Notes: generated by a model not told the origin, from the letters alone. Positions 16,565 through 23,447 are shown, numbered from the stretch's first letter. The stretch: 32,697 bases of DNA from Oscillospiraceae bacterium (GCA_017521825.1 JAFXBK010000062.1:1-32697), one strand, 5' to 3'. Program-made: numbers and translations.

Positions 16565-17392
16565 TTATTTTGCTTCGTTAAAAAGTGCTTCGGTTTTGGA
16601 AAAATGGTCTTCCTCAAAAACGGAAACATAGTTTCCGCCTTCGAGCATTGTGGAAGTGAAAACATTGTTTGAATCGACGTAAATGCAGTGTTCCGTTCCG
16701 ACATAGGTGAAAGTAATTTCGTATCTTGGAAAATCCATCGGCTTTGTTGTGCTTTCGGGGAAAAGGTTCATTCCGTCGGAAATCCAGAAAACGGAATGGC
16801 ATTGGTTTTCGTTCAAAAAAACGGTTTCGCCGCTTTTGTTTTCATATTCGTCGATGTTTTTATAGTAAGTTATTTTTGCGTTTTCGGTTTTGGAAAGGGG
16901 AGAAAGGTTATAACTTCCGTCCGGCCAAAGGAAATAGATGTTCTGAATAAAACCGTCTTTATAATATTCAACTTTTGTGTTCGGCTTTATTCTGTAGGTC
17001 TTATCATTAAGCTCGATAAAACCGATTTCGGAATACATCTCGTCTTTGGCGCAATCCTCTTCGGTAAGAACGCCGCCTTCAATGATTTCCGGGTTTCCGT
17101 TTTCGTCATAAACGATGACGGTGTTCGGTTTCATCCAAACAGGGTAACAGCCAAGGGCAGTGATTTCTTCAAAAGTCATAAATGTTTTCGGGTCAATTTT
17201 TTCTTCCGGTTCAATGGATTCTTCCGAAAGTTCTTCCGGCTCTTCCGGAACAATTTCAGGTTTGGAAGGTTCTTCGGAAACGCCGGAATTTATTTCATCT
17301 TCGGAAGCAACAGGTTCGCCGGTTTCTTCCGAACAACCGGAAAAGAATAAAACAAGAGCCAAAAGAATCAGAAAGATAAAAAACTTTTTCAA
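16565..17392 (-). CDS. Putative lipoprotein of unknown function (1)
   Basis: The 275-aa protein opens with a lipoprotein signal peptide: MKK, a hydrophobic run, then FFSGC with the lipid-modified Cys at 20. A Glu/Pro/Ser-rich linker (about 21-66) follows, as is common for tethering a domain above the membrane or in the wall. The remaining 200 residues look like short beta strands and contain KPNTVIVYDENG and IKPNTKVEYYKDG, a possible two-fold internal repeat, but no family I can name. The TTG at 17392 gives a normal signal peptide with AAGGA about ten bases upstream. A GTG three codons earlier is the alternative. It has its own promoter at 17424-17452. Confidence 0.65.
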   Translation of the reverse strand: MKKFFIFLILLALVLFFSGCSEETGEPVASEDEINSGVSEEPSKPEIVPEEPEELSEESIEPEEKIDPKTFMTFEEITALGCYPVWMKPNTVIVYDENGNPEIIEGGVLTEEDCAKDEMYSEIGFIELNDKTYRIKPNTKVEYYKDGFIQNIYFLWPDGSYNLSPLSKTENAKITYYKNIDEYENKSGETVFLNENQCHSVFWISDGMNLFPESTTKPMDFPRYEITFTYVGTEHCIYVDSNNVFTSTMLEGGNYVSVFEEDHFSKTEALFNEAK

Positions 17393-17423
17393 AGCCGTCA
17401 CTTCCTTGTTGTTTGTTTCAATA

Positions 17424-17452
17424 ATATTATAAAAAATTGGGGGGTAAGTCAA
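17424..17452 (-). promoter_or_regulatory. Promoter of lipoprotein gene 1
   Basis: On the minus strand TTGACT (17447-17452) and TAATAT (17424-17429) are 17 bp apart. Confidence 0.7.
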
Positions 17453-17458
17453 GGCGAT

Positions 17459-17473
17459 ATTCCTTAAAAGAAT
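17459..17473. promoter_or_regulatory. ATTCCTTAAAAGAAT dyad upstream of lipoprotein promoter 1
   Basis: Six-base arms around a three-base centre with one mismatch lie just upstream of the -35 box. A perfect version of the same dyad lies upstream of the second lipoprotein promoter at 21756-21770. This may be a shared operator or coincidence in AT-rich DNA. Confidence 0.3.
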
Positions 17474-17474
17474 A

Positions 17475-17509
17475 AAAAAGCTCCTCCCGATTTTCGGGAG
17501 GAGCTTTTT
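17475..17509 (-). terminator. Terminator of obgE
   Basis: A 16-bp stem AAAAAGCTCCTCCCGA with its complement around TTT is followed on the minus strand by the T tract, about 25 bases after the obgE stop codon. Confidence 0.88.
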
Positions 17510-17534
17510 GTTGCATTCTGTGAAAAATGCAAAA

Positions 17535-18800
17535 TCATCTCATATAATCGAACTCGATATCGAGAATGCTTACGGTGTCACCTTCGTTAATACCCATTCT
17601 TTCAAGTTCATCAATAATTCCGGAAAGACGGAGAACCCTCTGGAAATACTGAAGGGATTCATAGTCATCAAGGTCAACAAAACCAAGAGCATGCATAAGC
17701 CAGGGAGCTTCCACAACATAAATTCCGTCTTCGATATGGATTTTGAATTCCTGTTTGGAAGTGATTTCTTCGCGAACGGGAGCTTCGGTTTCATATCTTA
17801 CGATGGGCGGAAGTTTTGCAAGCTCTGCGGCAACGGCGTTGATAAGTTCCTGAACGCCTTCGCCGGTTGCGGCGGAAATAAGATAGGTTTTAAAACCGTT
17901 TTCTTCGGCGAATTCGTTGAATTCGTCAATCATTTCCTCAATGGAGGCATCCGCTTTGTTAAGCGCAACAATCTGGGGGCGCTTTGCAAGTTCCGGGTTG
18001 AACTTTTCAAGTTCATAGTTGATCTGTTTGTAATCATCGATGGGGTCGCGTCCGTCCATGGCGGAAATATCCACAACATGGAGAACAAGTCTGCAGCGTT
18101 CAACATGGCGGAGGAAATCGTGGCCAAGGCCAACGCCTTCGGAAGCGCCTTCGATAAGACCGGGGATATCGGCCATTACGAAAGAGCTGCCTGCGTCCAT
18201 TTTAACAACGCCGAGAACGGGGGTAAGGGTTGTGAAGGGGTAGTTTGCAATTTCCGGCTTTGCGGCGGAAACAACGGAAATAAGGGTGGATTTACCAACG
18301 TTGGGGAAGCCAACAAGGCCAACGTCCGCAAGAAGTTTGAGTTCAAGGGTAACCTCAAATTCTTCGCCGGGGAAGCCGGGTTTTGCAAATTTGGGGATCT
18401 GGCGGGTTGCGGAAGCAAAATGCTGGTTTCCCCAGCCGCCTTTTCCGCCTTTTGCAACAATATGGGGTTCCTTATCGGAAATATCCGCAAGGATTCTTCC
18501 GGTTTCCGCTTCGCGGATAAGGGTTCCCACCGGAACTTTTATAACAAGGTCCGGTGCGGATTTTCCGGTCATGTTGCTTCCGGAACCGTTTTTGCCGTTT
18601 TCGGCAATATAACGTTTTCTGTATTTAAAATCAATAAGGCTGGAAATGTTGGTGTCGCCGACAAAAACAACGTTTCCGCCTTTGCCGCCGTCACCGCCGT
18701 CGGGACCGCCTGCGTTAACGTACTTTTCGCGGTGAAAAGTAACTGCGCCGTTGCCGCCGTCGCCGGCCTTGATTCTGATTTTCGCGGTATCGACAAACAT
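17535..18800 (-). CDS. obgE: Obg family GTPase (ribosome assembly, stress control)
   Basis: The 421-aa GTPase has three domains: the glycine-rich Obg fold (1-158, with repeated GGDGGKGG-like turns), the G domain with G1 GFPNVGKS (164-171), G3 DIPG (211-214), G4 NKAD (281-284) and G5 SAA (309-311), and a C-terminal OCT domain (about 342-421) found in Gram-positive Obg. Obg binds 50S precursors and ppGpp and in Bacillus is needed for sigma-B and sporulation control. GGAGGT lies six bases upstream of the ATG, inside the last codons of the preceding acetyltransferase gene. In many Firmicutes obg follows rpmA directly; here a repeat, a terminator and the GNAT gene lie between them. Confidence 0.95.
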   Translation of the reverse strand: MFVDTAKIRIKAGDGGNGAVTFHREKYVNAGGPDGGDGGKGGNVVFVGDTNISSLIDFKYRKRYIAENGKNGSGSNMTGKSAPDLVIKVPVGTLIREAETGRILADISDKEPHIVAKGGKGGWGNQHFASATRQIPKFAKPGFPGEEFEVTLELKLLADVGLVGFPNVGKSTLISVVSAAKPEIANYPFTTLTPVLGVVKMDAGSSFVMADIPGLIEGASEGVGLGHDFLRHVERCRLVLHVVDISAMDGRDPIDDYKQINYELEKFNPELAKRPQIVALNKADASIEEMIDEFNEFAEENGFKTYLISAATGEGVQELINAVAAELAKLPPIVRYETEAPVREEITSKQEFKIHIEDGIYVVEAPWLMHALGFVDLDDYESLQYFQRVLRLSGIIDELERMGINEGDTVSILDIEFDYMR

Positions 18801-18802
18801 CT

Positions 18803-19267
18803 TTATACCTCCGGTTTATCTTCAAGTGTAAGCTCCATATAGCTTTCCTGCTGAATGAAGCCGAGTTTTTCGTAAAGCGGTCTTCCGTCTTTTGAAGCGC
18901 CGAGCCAAAGCTTTTTTATTCCGCGCGATTTTGCGTTGTTCAAAAGTTCGGTCAGAAGCATTTTCGAAAGACCTTTTCTTCGGTGTTCGGGTGCGGTATA
19001 TACGTTGGTAATATAACCCCGAACGCCGATTTTATTCGTGTAGGAAGGCGGCAAATCGTAATAGATTACGGCCGCCGTTGAAAGAAGTTTTCCGTCTTCT
19101 TCGGCAATAAGCTGGAGAAAATCTTTTGAAACAAGCCATTTTTTAAAGAAAACATCAAGCTCGGCGTCAATATCGCAATCGGGCGCAATGCCTTCGTCGA
19201 TGAGCTGGAGCTTCCGCGTTTCGGAAAGAAGCGCGGCGTCTTTAAGTTCGGCTTTTCGGATAATCAT
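18803..19267 (-). CDS. GNAT family N-acetyltransferase
   Basis: The 154-aa protein has the GNAT acyl-CoA fold: a first beta strand MIIRKAELKDAALL, a central IAEEDGKLLSTAAVIYY pair of strands, the acetyl-CoA motif VYTAPEHRRKGLSKMLL (89-105, pyrophosphate loop RRKGLS) and a C-terminal LYEKLGF block. The substrate cannot be read from sequence. AAAAGGAGG stands upstream of the ATG. The gene ends two bases before obgE, and its last codons form the obgE ribosome binding site, so translation of the two is probably linked. No clear promoter is visible upstream, where a palindromic repeat lies. Confidence 0.82.
   Translation of the reverse strand: MIIRKAELKDAALLSETRKLQLIDEGIAPDCDIDAELDVFFKKWLVSKDFLQLIAEEDGKLLSTAAVIYYDLPPSYTNKIGVRGYITNVYTAPEHRRKGLSKMLLTELLNNAKSRGIKKLWLGASKDGRPLYEKLGFIQQESYMELTLEDKPEV
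18807..18812 (-). promoter_or_regulatory. obgE ribosome binding site inside the acetyltransferase coding end
   Basis: GGAGGT on the minus strand encodes the final Glu-Val of the GNAT protein and lies six bases before the obgE ATG. Ribosomes finishing GNAT would clear and reload at this site. Confidence 0.8.
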
Positions 19268-19290
19268 AGGGGAAAACCTCCTTTTAAAAC

Positions 19291-19434
19291 AGCCTTCCCA
19301 GAGGGGAAGGTGGCATTTCCAAAGGAAATGACGGAAGAGGGATTTTTAAGAACGGGTTGCGTAAGCAAAGATTTGTCGGGGATTATCCCTCCTAAGTCAG
19401 CTTCGCTGACAGCTCCCCCTTTGGGGAGCCTTTT
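19291..19434. repeat. Full-length palindromic intergenic repeat (MITE-like)
   Basis: The left arm (CCTTCCCAGAGGGGAAGG, then ATTTCC-AAA-GGAAAT, then GGAAGAGGGAT) and the right arm (read on the other strand: GGCTCCCCAAAGGGGGAGC, then GTCAGC-GAA-GCTGAC, then GGAGGGAT) share the same order of a first hairpin, a second hairpin and a GAGGGAT/GAGGGAT-like end, in inverted orientation around a central 40 bases. No coding sequence is present. Half copies are at 4150, 20572 and 30992. Confidence 0.7.
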
Positions 19435-19442
19435 GGCAATTT

Positions 19443-19471
19443 AAAAAGGGACGGAATTCCGTCCCTTTTTT
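19443..19471 (-). terminator. Terminator of rplU-prp-rpmA
   Basis: AAAAAGGGACGG / CCGTCCCTTTTT around AATT forms a perfect 12-bp stem with T tracts on both strands, 14 bases after the rpmA stop codon. Confidence 0.9.
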
Positions 19472-19484
19472 CAACGCGGGCAGA

Positions 19485-19769
19485 TTACTGCTCGACAGGA
19501 TATACGCTTACCTTTTTGCGGTCTGCACCGAAGCGTTCGAATCTTACAACGCCGTCAGTGAGAGCGAAGAGGGTATCGTCGGAACCTTTGCCAACGTTGT
19601 TACCGGGATGGAAGTGAGTTCCGCGCTGTCTTACAAGGATGTTACCTGCAAGAACAAACTGACCGTCGGCTCTCTTCGGGCCAAGGCGTTTGGATTCGGA
19701 ATCACGGCCGTTTTTAGTGGAGCCCATACCTTTTTTATGGGCGAAGAACTGCATACTGAGTCTAAGCAT
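19485..19769 (-). CDS. rpmA: Ribosomal protein bL27 (with cleavable N-terminus)
   Basis: The 94-aa bL27 of the 50S subunit contributes its N-terminal tail to the peptidyl transferase centre. The core [17 protein letters not shown] and the [15 protein letters not shown] stretch are typical. The protein starts [10 protein letters not shown], the Firmicutes extension removed by the Prp protease after Ala10 so that mature bL27 begins HKKG. The protease gene is directly upstream, four bases away. GGAGG precedes the ATG. Confidence 0.96.
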   Translation of the reverse strand: MLRLSMQFFAHKKGMGSTKNGRDSESKRLGPKRADGQFVLAGNILVRQRGTHFHPGNNVGKGSDDTLFALTDGVVRFERFGADRKKVSVYPVEQ

Positions 19770-19773
19770 GTTA

Positions 19774-20091
19774 TTATACCTCCGTAATTATAAGGTTGAT
19801 TGTGTTCGGAAAATCCTCGGAAAGAAGTTTTAAATGAAGCCGAAGAGCCGAAACAAAATGTGTTGCCGCGGGTCTTGGGTTTGGGGGAAGAACGCATTCG
19901 ATGCAATCTTCGTAAACGTTAACTTCACAGTTAACCTTCACAATTTCTGTAATTCCGTTAATGGCCATCTGGACGGCCGAACTTACCGAAGCACAGACAA
20001 TGTCTTTTCCGCTTTCGGCAAAACCCGCGTGTCCGCTTATTGCAAAACGTTTGGGTTCGCCTTTCTTATAAAAGAATTCAGCGCGGATCAT
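19774..20091 (-). CDS. prp: Ribosomal-processing cysteine protease Prp (YsxB)
   Basis: The 105-aa Prp family protease removes the N-terminal extension of bL27 in Firmicutes. The catalytic His and Cys are visible in [21 protein letters not shown] as His21 and Cys33, with the conserved ASVSS following. The gene lies between rplU and rpmA, its standard place. The ATG lies six bases after the rplU stop codon with only a weak ribosome binding site (GAAGG about ten bases away), which fits translational coupling and a low protein level. Confidence 0.92.
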   Translation of the reverse strand: MIRAEFFYKKGEPKRFAISGHAGFAESGKDIVCASVSSAVQMAINGITEIVKVNCEVNVYEDCIECVLPPNPRPAATHFVSALRLHLKLLSEDFPNTINLIITEV

Positions 20092-20097
20092 CGTTAA

Positions 20098-20406
20098 TTA
20101 GCCTTCGATAGCTTTAACAAGAAGCTTGGTATAGGGCTGACGATGACCGAGAGCGCGTTTGCTGCCTTTTTTGGTGCGATAGGTGAAAACATTGATTTTC
20201 TTGCCTTTGCCGTTTTTAATGACTTCTGCGACAACTTTTGCACCTTCAACATAGGGAGCACCTACTTTGAGGGATTCGCCGCCGAGAACAAGAACCTTAT
20301 CAAGAGTGATTTCTTCGCCTTCGTTGGCTTCGAGTTTTTCGACATAGAGAGTATCGTTAAGTTCTACACGATACTGTTTACCGCCGGTTTCGATTACTGC
20401 GTACAT
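20098..20406 (-). CDS. rplU: Ribosomal protein bL21
   Basis: The 102-aa bL21 of the 50S subunit starts [15 protein letters not shown] and ends with the typical [19 protein letters not shown] basic tail. The ATG at 20406 has AAGGAA six bases upstream. An open frame continues upstream but covers the structured leader RNA and is not L21-like. First gene of rplU-prp-rpmA, under a consensus promoter and a probable autoregulatory leader. Confidence 0.96.
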   Translation of the reverse strand: MYAVIETGGKQYRVELNDTLYVEKLEANEGEEITLDKVLVLGGESLKVGAPYVEGAKVVAEVIKNGKGKKINVFTYRTKKGSKRALGHRQPYTKLLVKAIEG

Positions 20407-20492
20407 GATATTCCTTCTTTTCAATAGACTCGCTGACTTGAGGCGGCGTTCCTTAAAAAAGGACGCACTTTTAGAGCCTTTGGCATGCGGCA
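20407..20492 (-). ncRNA. L21-type leader RNA (ribosomal protein autoregulatory leader)
   Basis: The 86-nt 5' leader between the predicted start point and rplU contains a hairpin at 20446-20466 (GCGT-CCTT paired to AAGG-ACGC with one bulge) preceded by GGCTCTAAAAGTGC and followed by CAAGTCAGCGAGTC. This layout and wording resemble the L21 leader family of Firmicutes, thought to bind free L21 and lower expression of the operon. Identification is from memory. Confidence 0.65.
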
Positions 20493-20498
20493 TGAAAT

Positions 20499-20527
20499 AT
20501 TATATCAGCATAAATAACAAATGTCAA
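20499..20527 (-). promoter_or_regulatory. Promoter of rplU-prp-rpmA
   Basis: Perfect consensus boxes on the minus strand: TTGACA (20522-20527), 17 bp, TATAAT (20499-20504). Confidence 0.88.
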
Positions 20528-20571
20528 GTACCAAATATGTAAATTTTGCCTTATTTATGCGATTTTTTTAA

Positions 20572-20625
20572 AGTCTTCCCTTGGGGGAAGGTGGATTTTG
20601 CCTAAGGCAAAAGACGGATGAGGGG
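20572..20625 (+). repeat. Palindromic intergenic repeat, left-arm type (copy 3)
   Basis: CTTCCCTTGGGGGAAG hairpin, GGTGG, TTTTGCC-TAA-GGCAAAA hairpin, then GACGGATGAGGGG. This follows the plan of the left arm of the element at 19291-19434. It lies between the rplU promoter and the terminator of the second lipoprotein gene. Confidence 0.7.
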
Positions 20626-20631
20626 AAAAGA

Positions 20632-20661
20632 TAAAATCCCGGGCGTTTACGACCGGGATTT
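20632..20661 (-). terminator. Terminator of lipoprotein gene 2
   Basis: On the minus strand ATCCCGG and CCGGGAT form a stem, extended by TCG/CGC-like bases in the loop, followed by TTTTATC. It lies ten bases after the stop codon. Confidence 0.75.
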
Positions 20662-20670
20662 GCTTGAAAT

Positions 20671-21672
20671 TTATTCTTTTATAAGAACACTTTCAACGGT
20701 GAAAGAATAGCTTTCTCCGTCGGCGGATGTGACATGGATGATATCGTTTCTTGATGCTTTTGAAAGATTCCAGTTCCATTCTTCGTCCACATAAAAATGA
20801 TTATACATTTCACTGACGGGGATTCCGTCTTTATCGACAAACCAAAAACCGGATGGCATCGGGTTCCCGTTCAAATCAAAAGTCTGACGATGTTCCGGGT
20901 CATCTTCCTTGTTTCCGCAAAAGGCGATTCCGATATATCCTTCATCGCAGACAAAGTATTCAACATGGTTATAGGAATTATTTATTATGTTGCCTTCCGG
21001 GTCAAGAATGTTGCATCGGGTAAAATACCAGGATTGGATGCTTCCGTCAAAAAGCAAAATTCTGTCTTCAAAGGGGATATCGACGATTTCATAATTCGGT
21101 TCTGCAAAAACGTCTCCATCCGGAGCGATAACACCGTAACAAGGAGTTGACCCAAACCAGCGGTAGGAGGTTACTTTATAACCGAAATATTCCTTTGTTT
21201 CCGGTGATTCGGAAAAATAAAATTCAAGACCGTTTTCGGTAATTTCAAAAACTTCTATTGCGCCGTTTCGGAACCCCGCAAGATAACCTATAAGCCAATC
21301 GTAATACTGATACGGTTCATTGTTTACAATTTCCCCGTTGGAAGAAAGAAACCATACATCGTCCGCAGGACTCTCTTCGAGATGATGGTCAAATACTATT
21401 CCGCCGTCAGCGCTTGAAAAAACGGCTTTTGTACAGGTTTCGTCGGTTTTATTGGAAAGAACAAAAGAGCCTTCATATTCTTCAACTTTATCATAATCTT
21501 CCGGATTTATTCCGCCGGGAAGAAGATTTTCCTCTTCGGAAGAAATCGGTTTGGAAGGTCCGTTGGAGCCGGGTTCGTTTGTTTCCGGCGGTTCAACAAT
21601 AGGTTCTTCCGGGTTTGAGCACGAGGAAAGAATAAAAACAAGCACCATGAGCACGGACAAAAGTTTTTTCAT
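20671..21672 (-). CDS. Putative lipoprotein with WG-repeat-like ectodomain (2)
   Basis: The 333-aa protein has a clear lipoprotein signal peptide: MKKLLSVLMVLVFILSSC with Cys18 after the LSS lipobox. A Glu/Pro/Ser linker runs to about residue 55. The rest contains several units of the kind YGVIAPDGDVF.EPNYE, CNILDPEGNIINNSYN and FWFVDKDGIPVSEMYN, which resemble degenerate WG (DK.G) beta repeats. The function of such proteins is generally unknown. AGGAGG is well placed before the ATG. It has its own promoter and terminator. Layout, but not sequence, resembles the lipoprotein at 16565-17392. Confidence 0.7.
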   Translation of the reverse strand: MKKLLSVLMVLVFILSSCSNPEEPIVEPPETNEPGSNGPSKPISSEEENLLPGGINPEDYDKVEEYEGSFVLSNKTDETCTKAVFSSADGGIVFDHHLEESPADDVWFLSSNGEIVNNEPYQYYDWLIGYLAGFRNGAIEVFEITENGLEFYFSESPETKEYFGYKVTSYRWFGSTPCYGVIAPDGDVFAEPNYEIVDIPFEDRILLFDGSIQSWYFTRCNILDPEGNIINNSYNHVEYFVCDEGYIGIAFCGNKEDDPEHRQTFDLNGNPMPSGFWFVDKDGIPVSEMYNHFYVDEEWNWNLSKASRNDIIHVTSADGESYSFTVESVLIKE

Positions 21673-21710
21673 AAAAACGAACCTCCTTTTATGTTTTGTT
21701 GTTTAATTCA

Positions 21711-21739
21711 ATTGTAAAATTGCAGATGGAGAAAGTCAA
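21711..21739 (-). promoter_or_regulatory. Promoter of lipoprotein gene 2
   Basis: TTGACT (21734-21739), 17 bp, TACAAT (21711-21716) on the minus strand. Confidence 0.75.
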
Positions 21740-21755
21740 GGATTGCGGCGAAAAT

Positions 21756-21770
21756 ATTCTTTATAAGAAT
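21756..21770. promoter_or_regulatory. ATTCTTTATAAGAAT dyad upstream of lipoprotein promoter 2
   Basis: Perfect six-base arms around TAT (ATTCTT/AAGAAT), 16 bases upstream of the -35 box. It resembles the dyad at 17459-17473. Both sit directly beside a terminator T tract, so chance is possible. Confidence 0.3.
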
Positions 21771-21798
21771 AAAAACCGGGCATTTTCGCCCGGTTTTT
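21771..21798 (-). terminator. Terminator of mrnC-yitT
   Basis: AAAAACCGGGC / GCCCGGTTTTT with a six-base loop lies nine bases after the YitT-family stop codon. Confidence 0.88.
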
Positions 21799-21807
21799 GC
21801 TTTTGTT

Positions 21808-22668
21808 TTATTCAAAAGTTTCCTTAAAACCTTCGCCTATAACGTTGCTCGCGGGAGCAACCATGATGAAAGCGGCGTGGTCAACTTCGAGCACGATGCG
21901 TTTGAATTTTGCAAACTGCCTGCTCGGCATAGCGCACATGATAACAAGTTTTTCGTCCCGCTGAAAACCGCCTTCGCCGTGAAGATAGGTAATTCCGCGT
22001 TCTGTTTCATCCATAACCCTTTTTGCAACTTCGGTGGGGTGCTCTGTTACAACATGGGCGATTCGGGTTTCGTTAAAACCATAAAGGACGCTGTCCATGG
22101 CTCTTTCGGTAACATAGACGGAAACAAGGGCGTAAAGCGCCGCATCAAGTGTTCCGTAATAAATACCTGCGAAGGTTACAATGACAAAATCGATTGCAAG
22201 TAAGATTTTTCCAAGGGGAATATGCTGGAAATACCGGAGAAGAACCCTTCCGAGGATATCGGTGCCGCCGGTTGTTGAACCACGAAGAAAAATTATCCCC
22301 ATTCCGATTCCGATTGCCGCGCCGCCGAAAATTGAAGCAACAAGGGCGTTTTCGGTATAAACCGGAAGAAAAGCTTCGGTAAAGTTCGTAATGAGCGAAA
22401 GGATTATAAGGGTTCGGAAAGTGCTTAAGGTAAAGCGCTTTCCGATTACCAAAAGGCCGAGAATCACAAGCGGAACATTAAGAAGAAAGGTAAGGGTACC
22501 CATCTGAAGATTGGTTATGGAATGGAGAACCGTCGCAATTCCGGTAACGCCGCCGGGAGCAATTTCGTTCGGGGTTGTAAAAACATTTACGCCAAGCGCA
22601 AAAACAAGGGAACCGAGGATATCGCTTCCGATATCTTTAAGAAAAGCAATGCTTTTTTCTTTGCTCAA
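21808..22668 (-). CDS. YitT family membrane protein (DUF161/DUF2179)
   Basis: The 286-aa protein has five or six hydrophobic segments with the family stretches APGGVTGIAT and RGSTTGGTDILGR, followed by a cytoplasmic DUF2179 domain (about 205-280) with ERGITYLHGEGGF and VIMCAMPSRQ. It sits in the membrane, and its function is not established. The start is TTG at 22668 with GGAGGA seven bases upstream. The TTG overlaps the mrnC stop codon (TTGA), so translation is probably coupled. Confidence 0.88.
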   Translation of the reverse strand: MSKEKSIAFLKDIGSDILGSLVFALGVNVFTTPNEIAPGGVTGIATVLHSITNLQMGTLTFLLNVPLVILGLLVIGKRFTLSTFRTLIILSLITNFTEAFLPVYTENALVASIFGGAAIGIGMGIIFLRGSTTGGTDILGRVLLRYFQHIPLGKILLAIDFVIVTFAGIYYGTLDAALYALVSVYVTERAMDSVLYGFNETRIAHVVTEHPTEVAKRVMDETERGITYLHGEGGFQRDEKLVIMCAMPSRQFAKFKRIVLEVDHAAFIMVAPASNVIGEGFKETFE

Positions 22669-23084
22669 ACTTTTTCCTCCTTTTTGGAATGTTCCAGAAT
22701 CATTTCAAAAAGTTCGTTTATTCTTTCGTTTTTCTGTTCAAGATAAAGCCAGCCGAAAAGTGCTTCAACGCCCGTTGCCTTTCGGTATTCAATGGCGTTT
22801 GCGCCTTTTGGAATATGGGTTGCGCTGGCGTTCCGGCCTCTGTGAAGAATTCCGTTTTCTTCTTCGGAAACTATCGGCTCAAGAAAATCAAAAACATCCG
22901 CCTGAAAACTTGCGCGGACCATTTCCACCGCCATTTTATGAAGTTTTCCAACCTGGAGCGAGCCATGTTCCAAAAGATGTTCGCGCACAAGGATTTCATA
23001 AACCGCATCGCCGATAAATGCAAGGGAAAGCCCGTTAAAGGAATTTCCGCTTATTTTCTTTTCCGTAATTTCAGTCAAAAACAA
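22665..23084 (-). CDS. mrnC: Mini-ribonuclease III
   Basis: The 139-aa protein is a stand-alone RNase III catalytic domain that in Bacillus trims the 23S rRNA ends. The signature LAFIGDAVYEILVREHLL (21-38) carries the catalytic Asp, and YRKATGVEALFGWLYL near the C-terminus carries the second acidic ligand (Glu). No double-stranded RNA-binding domain follows, as expected. The start is one of two nearby TTG codons (23084 or 23078), with GAAAGGCGG just upstream favouring 23084. It overlaps the YitT-family gene by four bases. Confidence 0.9.
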   Translation of the reverse strand: MFLTEITEKKISGNSFNGLSLAFIGDAVYEILVREHLLEHGSLQVGKLHKMAVEMVRASFQADVFDFLEPIVSEEENGILHRGRNASATHIPKGANAIEYRKATGVEALFGWLYLEQKNERINELFEMILEHSKKEEKV

Positions 23085-23093
23085 AACGCCGCC

Positions 23094-23110
23094 TTTCAGA
23101 ATATCTGAAA
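23094..23110. promoter_or_regulatory. TTTCAGA-ATA-TCTGAAA dyad at the mrnC start point
   Basis: Perfect seven-base arms lie between the -10 box and the ribosome binding site of mrnC. It could be an operator or a small 5' hairpin that includes part of the ribosome binding site. Confidence 0.35.
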
Positions 23111-23112
23111 TT

Positions 23113-23141
23113 ATTTTACCATTTTAAGGCGGTTTTATCAA
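23113..23141 (-). promoter_or_regulatory. Promoter of mrnC-yitT
   Basis: TTGATA (23136-23141), 17 bp, TAAAAT (23113-23118) on the minus strand, with TG one base before the -10 box. Confidence 0.65.
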
Positions 23142-23256
23142 CATGAATATTTATACGTTGTTTTTGGTTAAGAATAAAACAAAAAAATCCGCAAAAAATA
23201 AAACCGGAAGAAAAAATCTTCCGAAAAAATTGTTTTTTTGAACGGAGAAAAAAGCC

Positions 23257-23412
23257 ATGCCCGAAAATTATGCAAGAGAAAACACCAACAAAGCAAACAA
23301 CAAAAACGGAAGCAACTGCAAAAACAAAACCTCCGACCAGATGAGCAACGTAAGAACTCCCATGAGCAAGCAAAACGCTGCCCAGAGAAAAACCCAGGAT
23401 TGTGACCGATAA
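23257..23412 (+). CDS. 51-aa Asn/Lys-rich small protein, unknown
   Basis: A short frame encodes 51 residues starting MPENYARENTNKANN and ending QRKTQDCDR: highly polar, Asn/Lys-rich, with two Cys and no hydrophobic segment. GGAG lies nine bases upstream of the ATG, and a strong terminator begins right after the stop codon, which supports a real single-gene transcript. It lies just before the yabP-yabQ sporulation genes. Small polar proteins of this kind are frequent among spore components, but I cannot match a family, and the usual neighbour at this place in Bacillus (yabO, S4 domain) is not what this is. Confidence 0.6.
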   Translation: MPENYARENTNKANNKNGSNCKNKTSDQMSNVRTPMSKQNAAQRKTQDCDR

Positions 23413-23447
23413 AAAATACCGGAAGCCTTTGCTTCCGGTATTTTTTT
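23413..23447 (+). terminator. Terminator of the 51-aa gene
   Basis: AAATACCGGAAGC / GCTTCCGGTATTT around CTTT is followed by a T tract. Confidence 0.9.

Noticed and set aside
17508-18842. Long open frame on the plus strand opposite obgE
   Set aside because: Antisense to a complete Obg GTPase; its translation is low-complexity and matches nothing I know.
20407-20493. N-terminal extension of bL21 (open frame into the leader)
   Set aside because: bL21 proteins start [11 protein letters not shown]; the upstream part is the leader RNA and starts before or at the predicted transcript start.
23205-23223. CGGAAGA/TCTTCCG hairpin upstream of the 51-aa gene as a terminator
   Set aside because: On the minus strand a T-rich stretch follows, but no minus-strand gene ends there; on the plus strand there is no immediate T tract.
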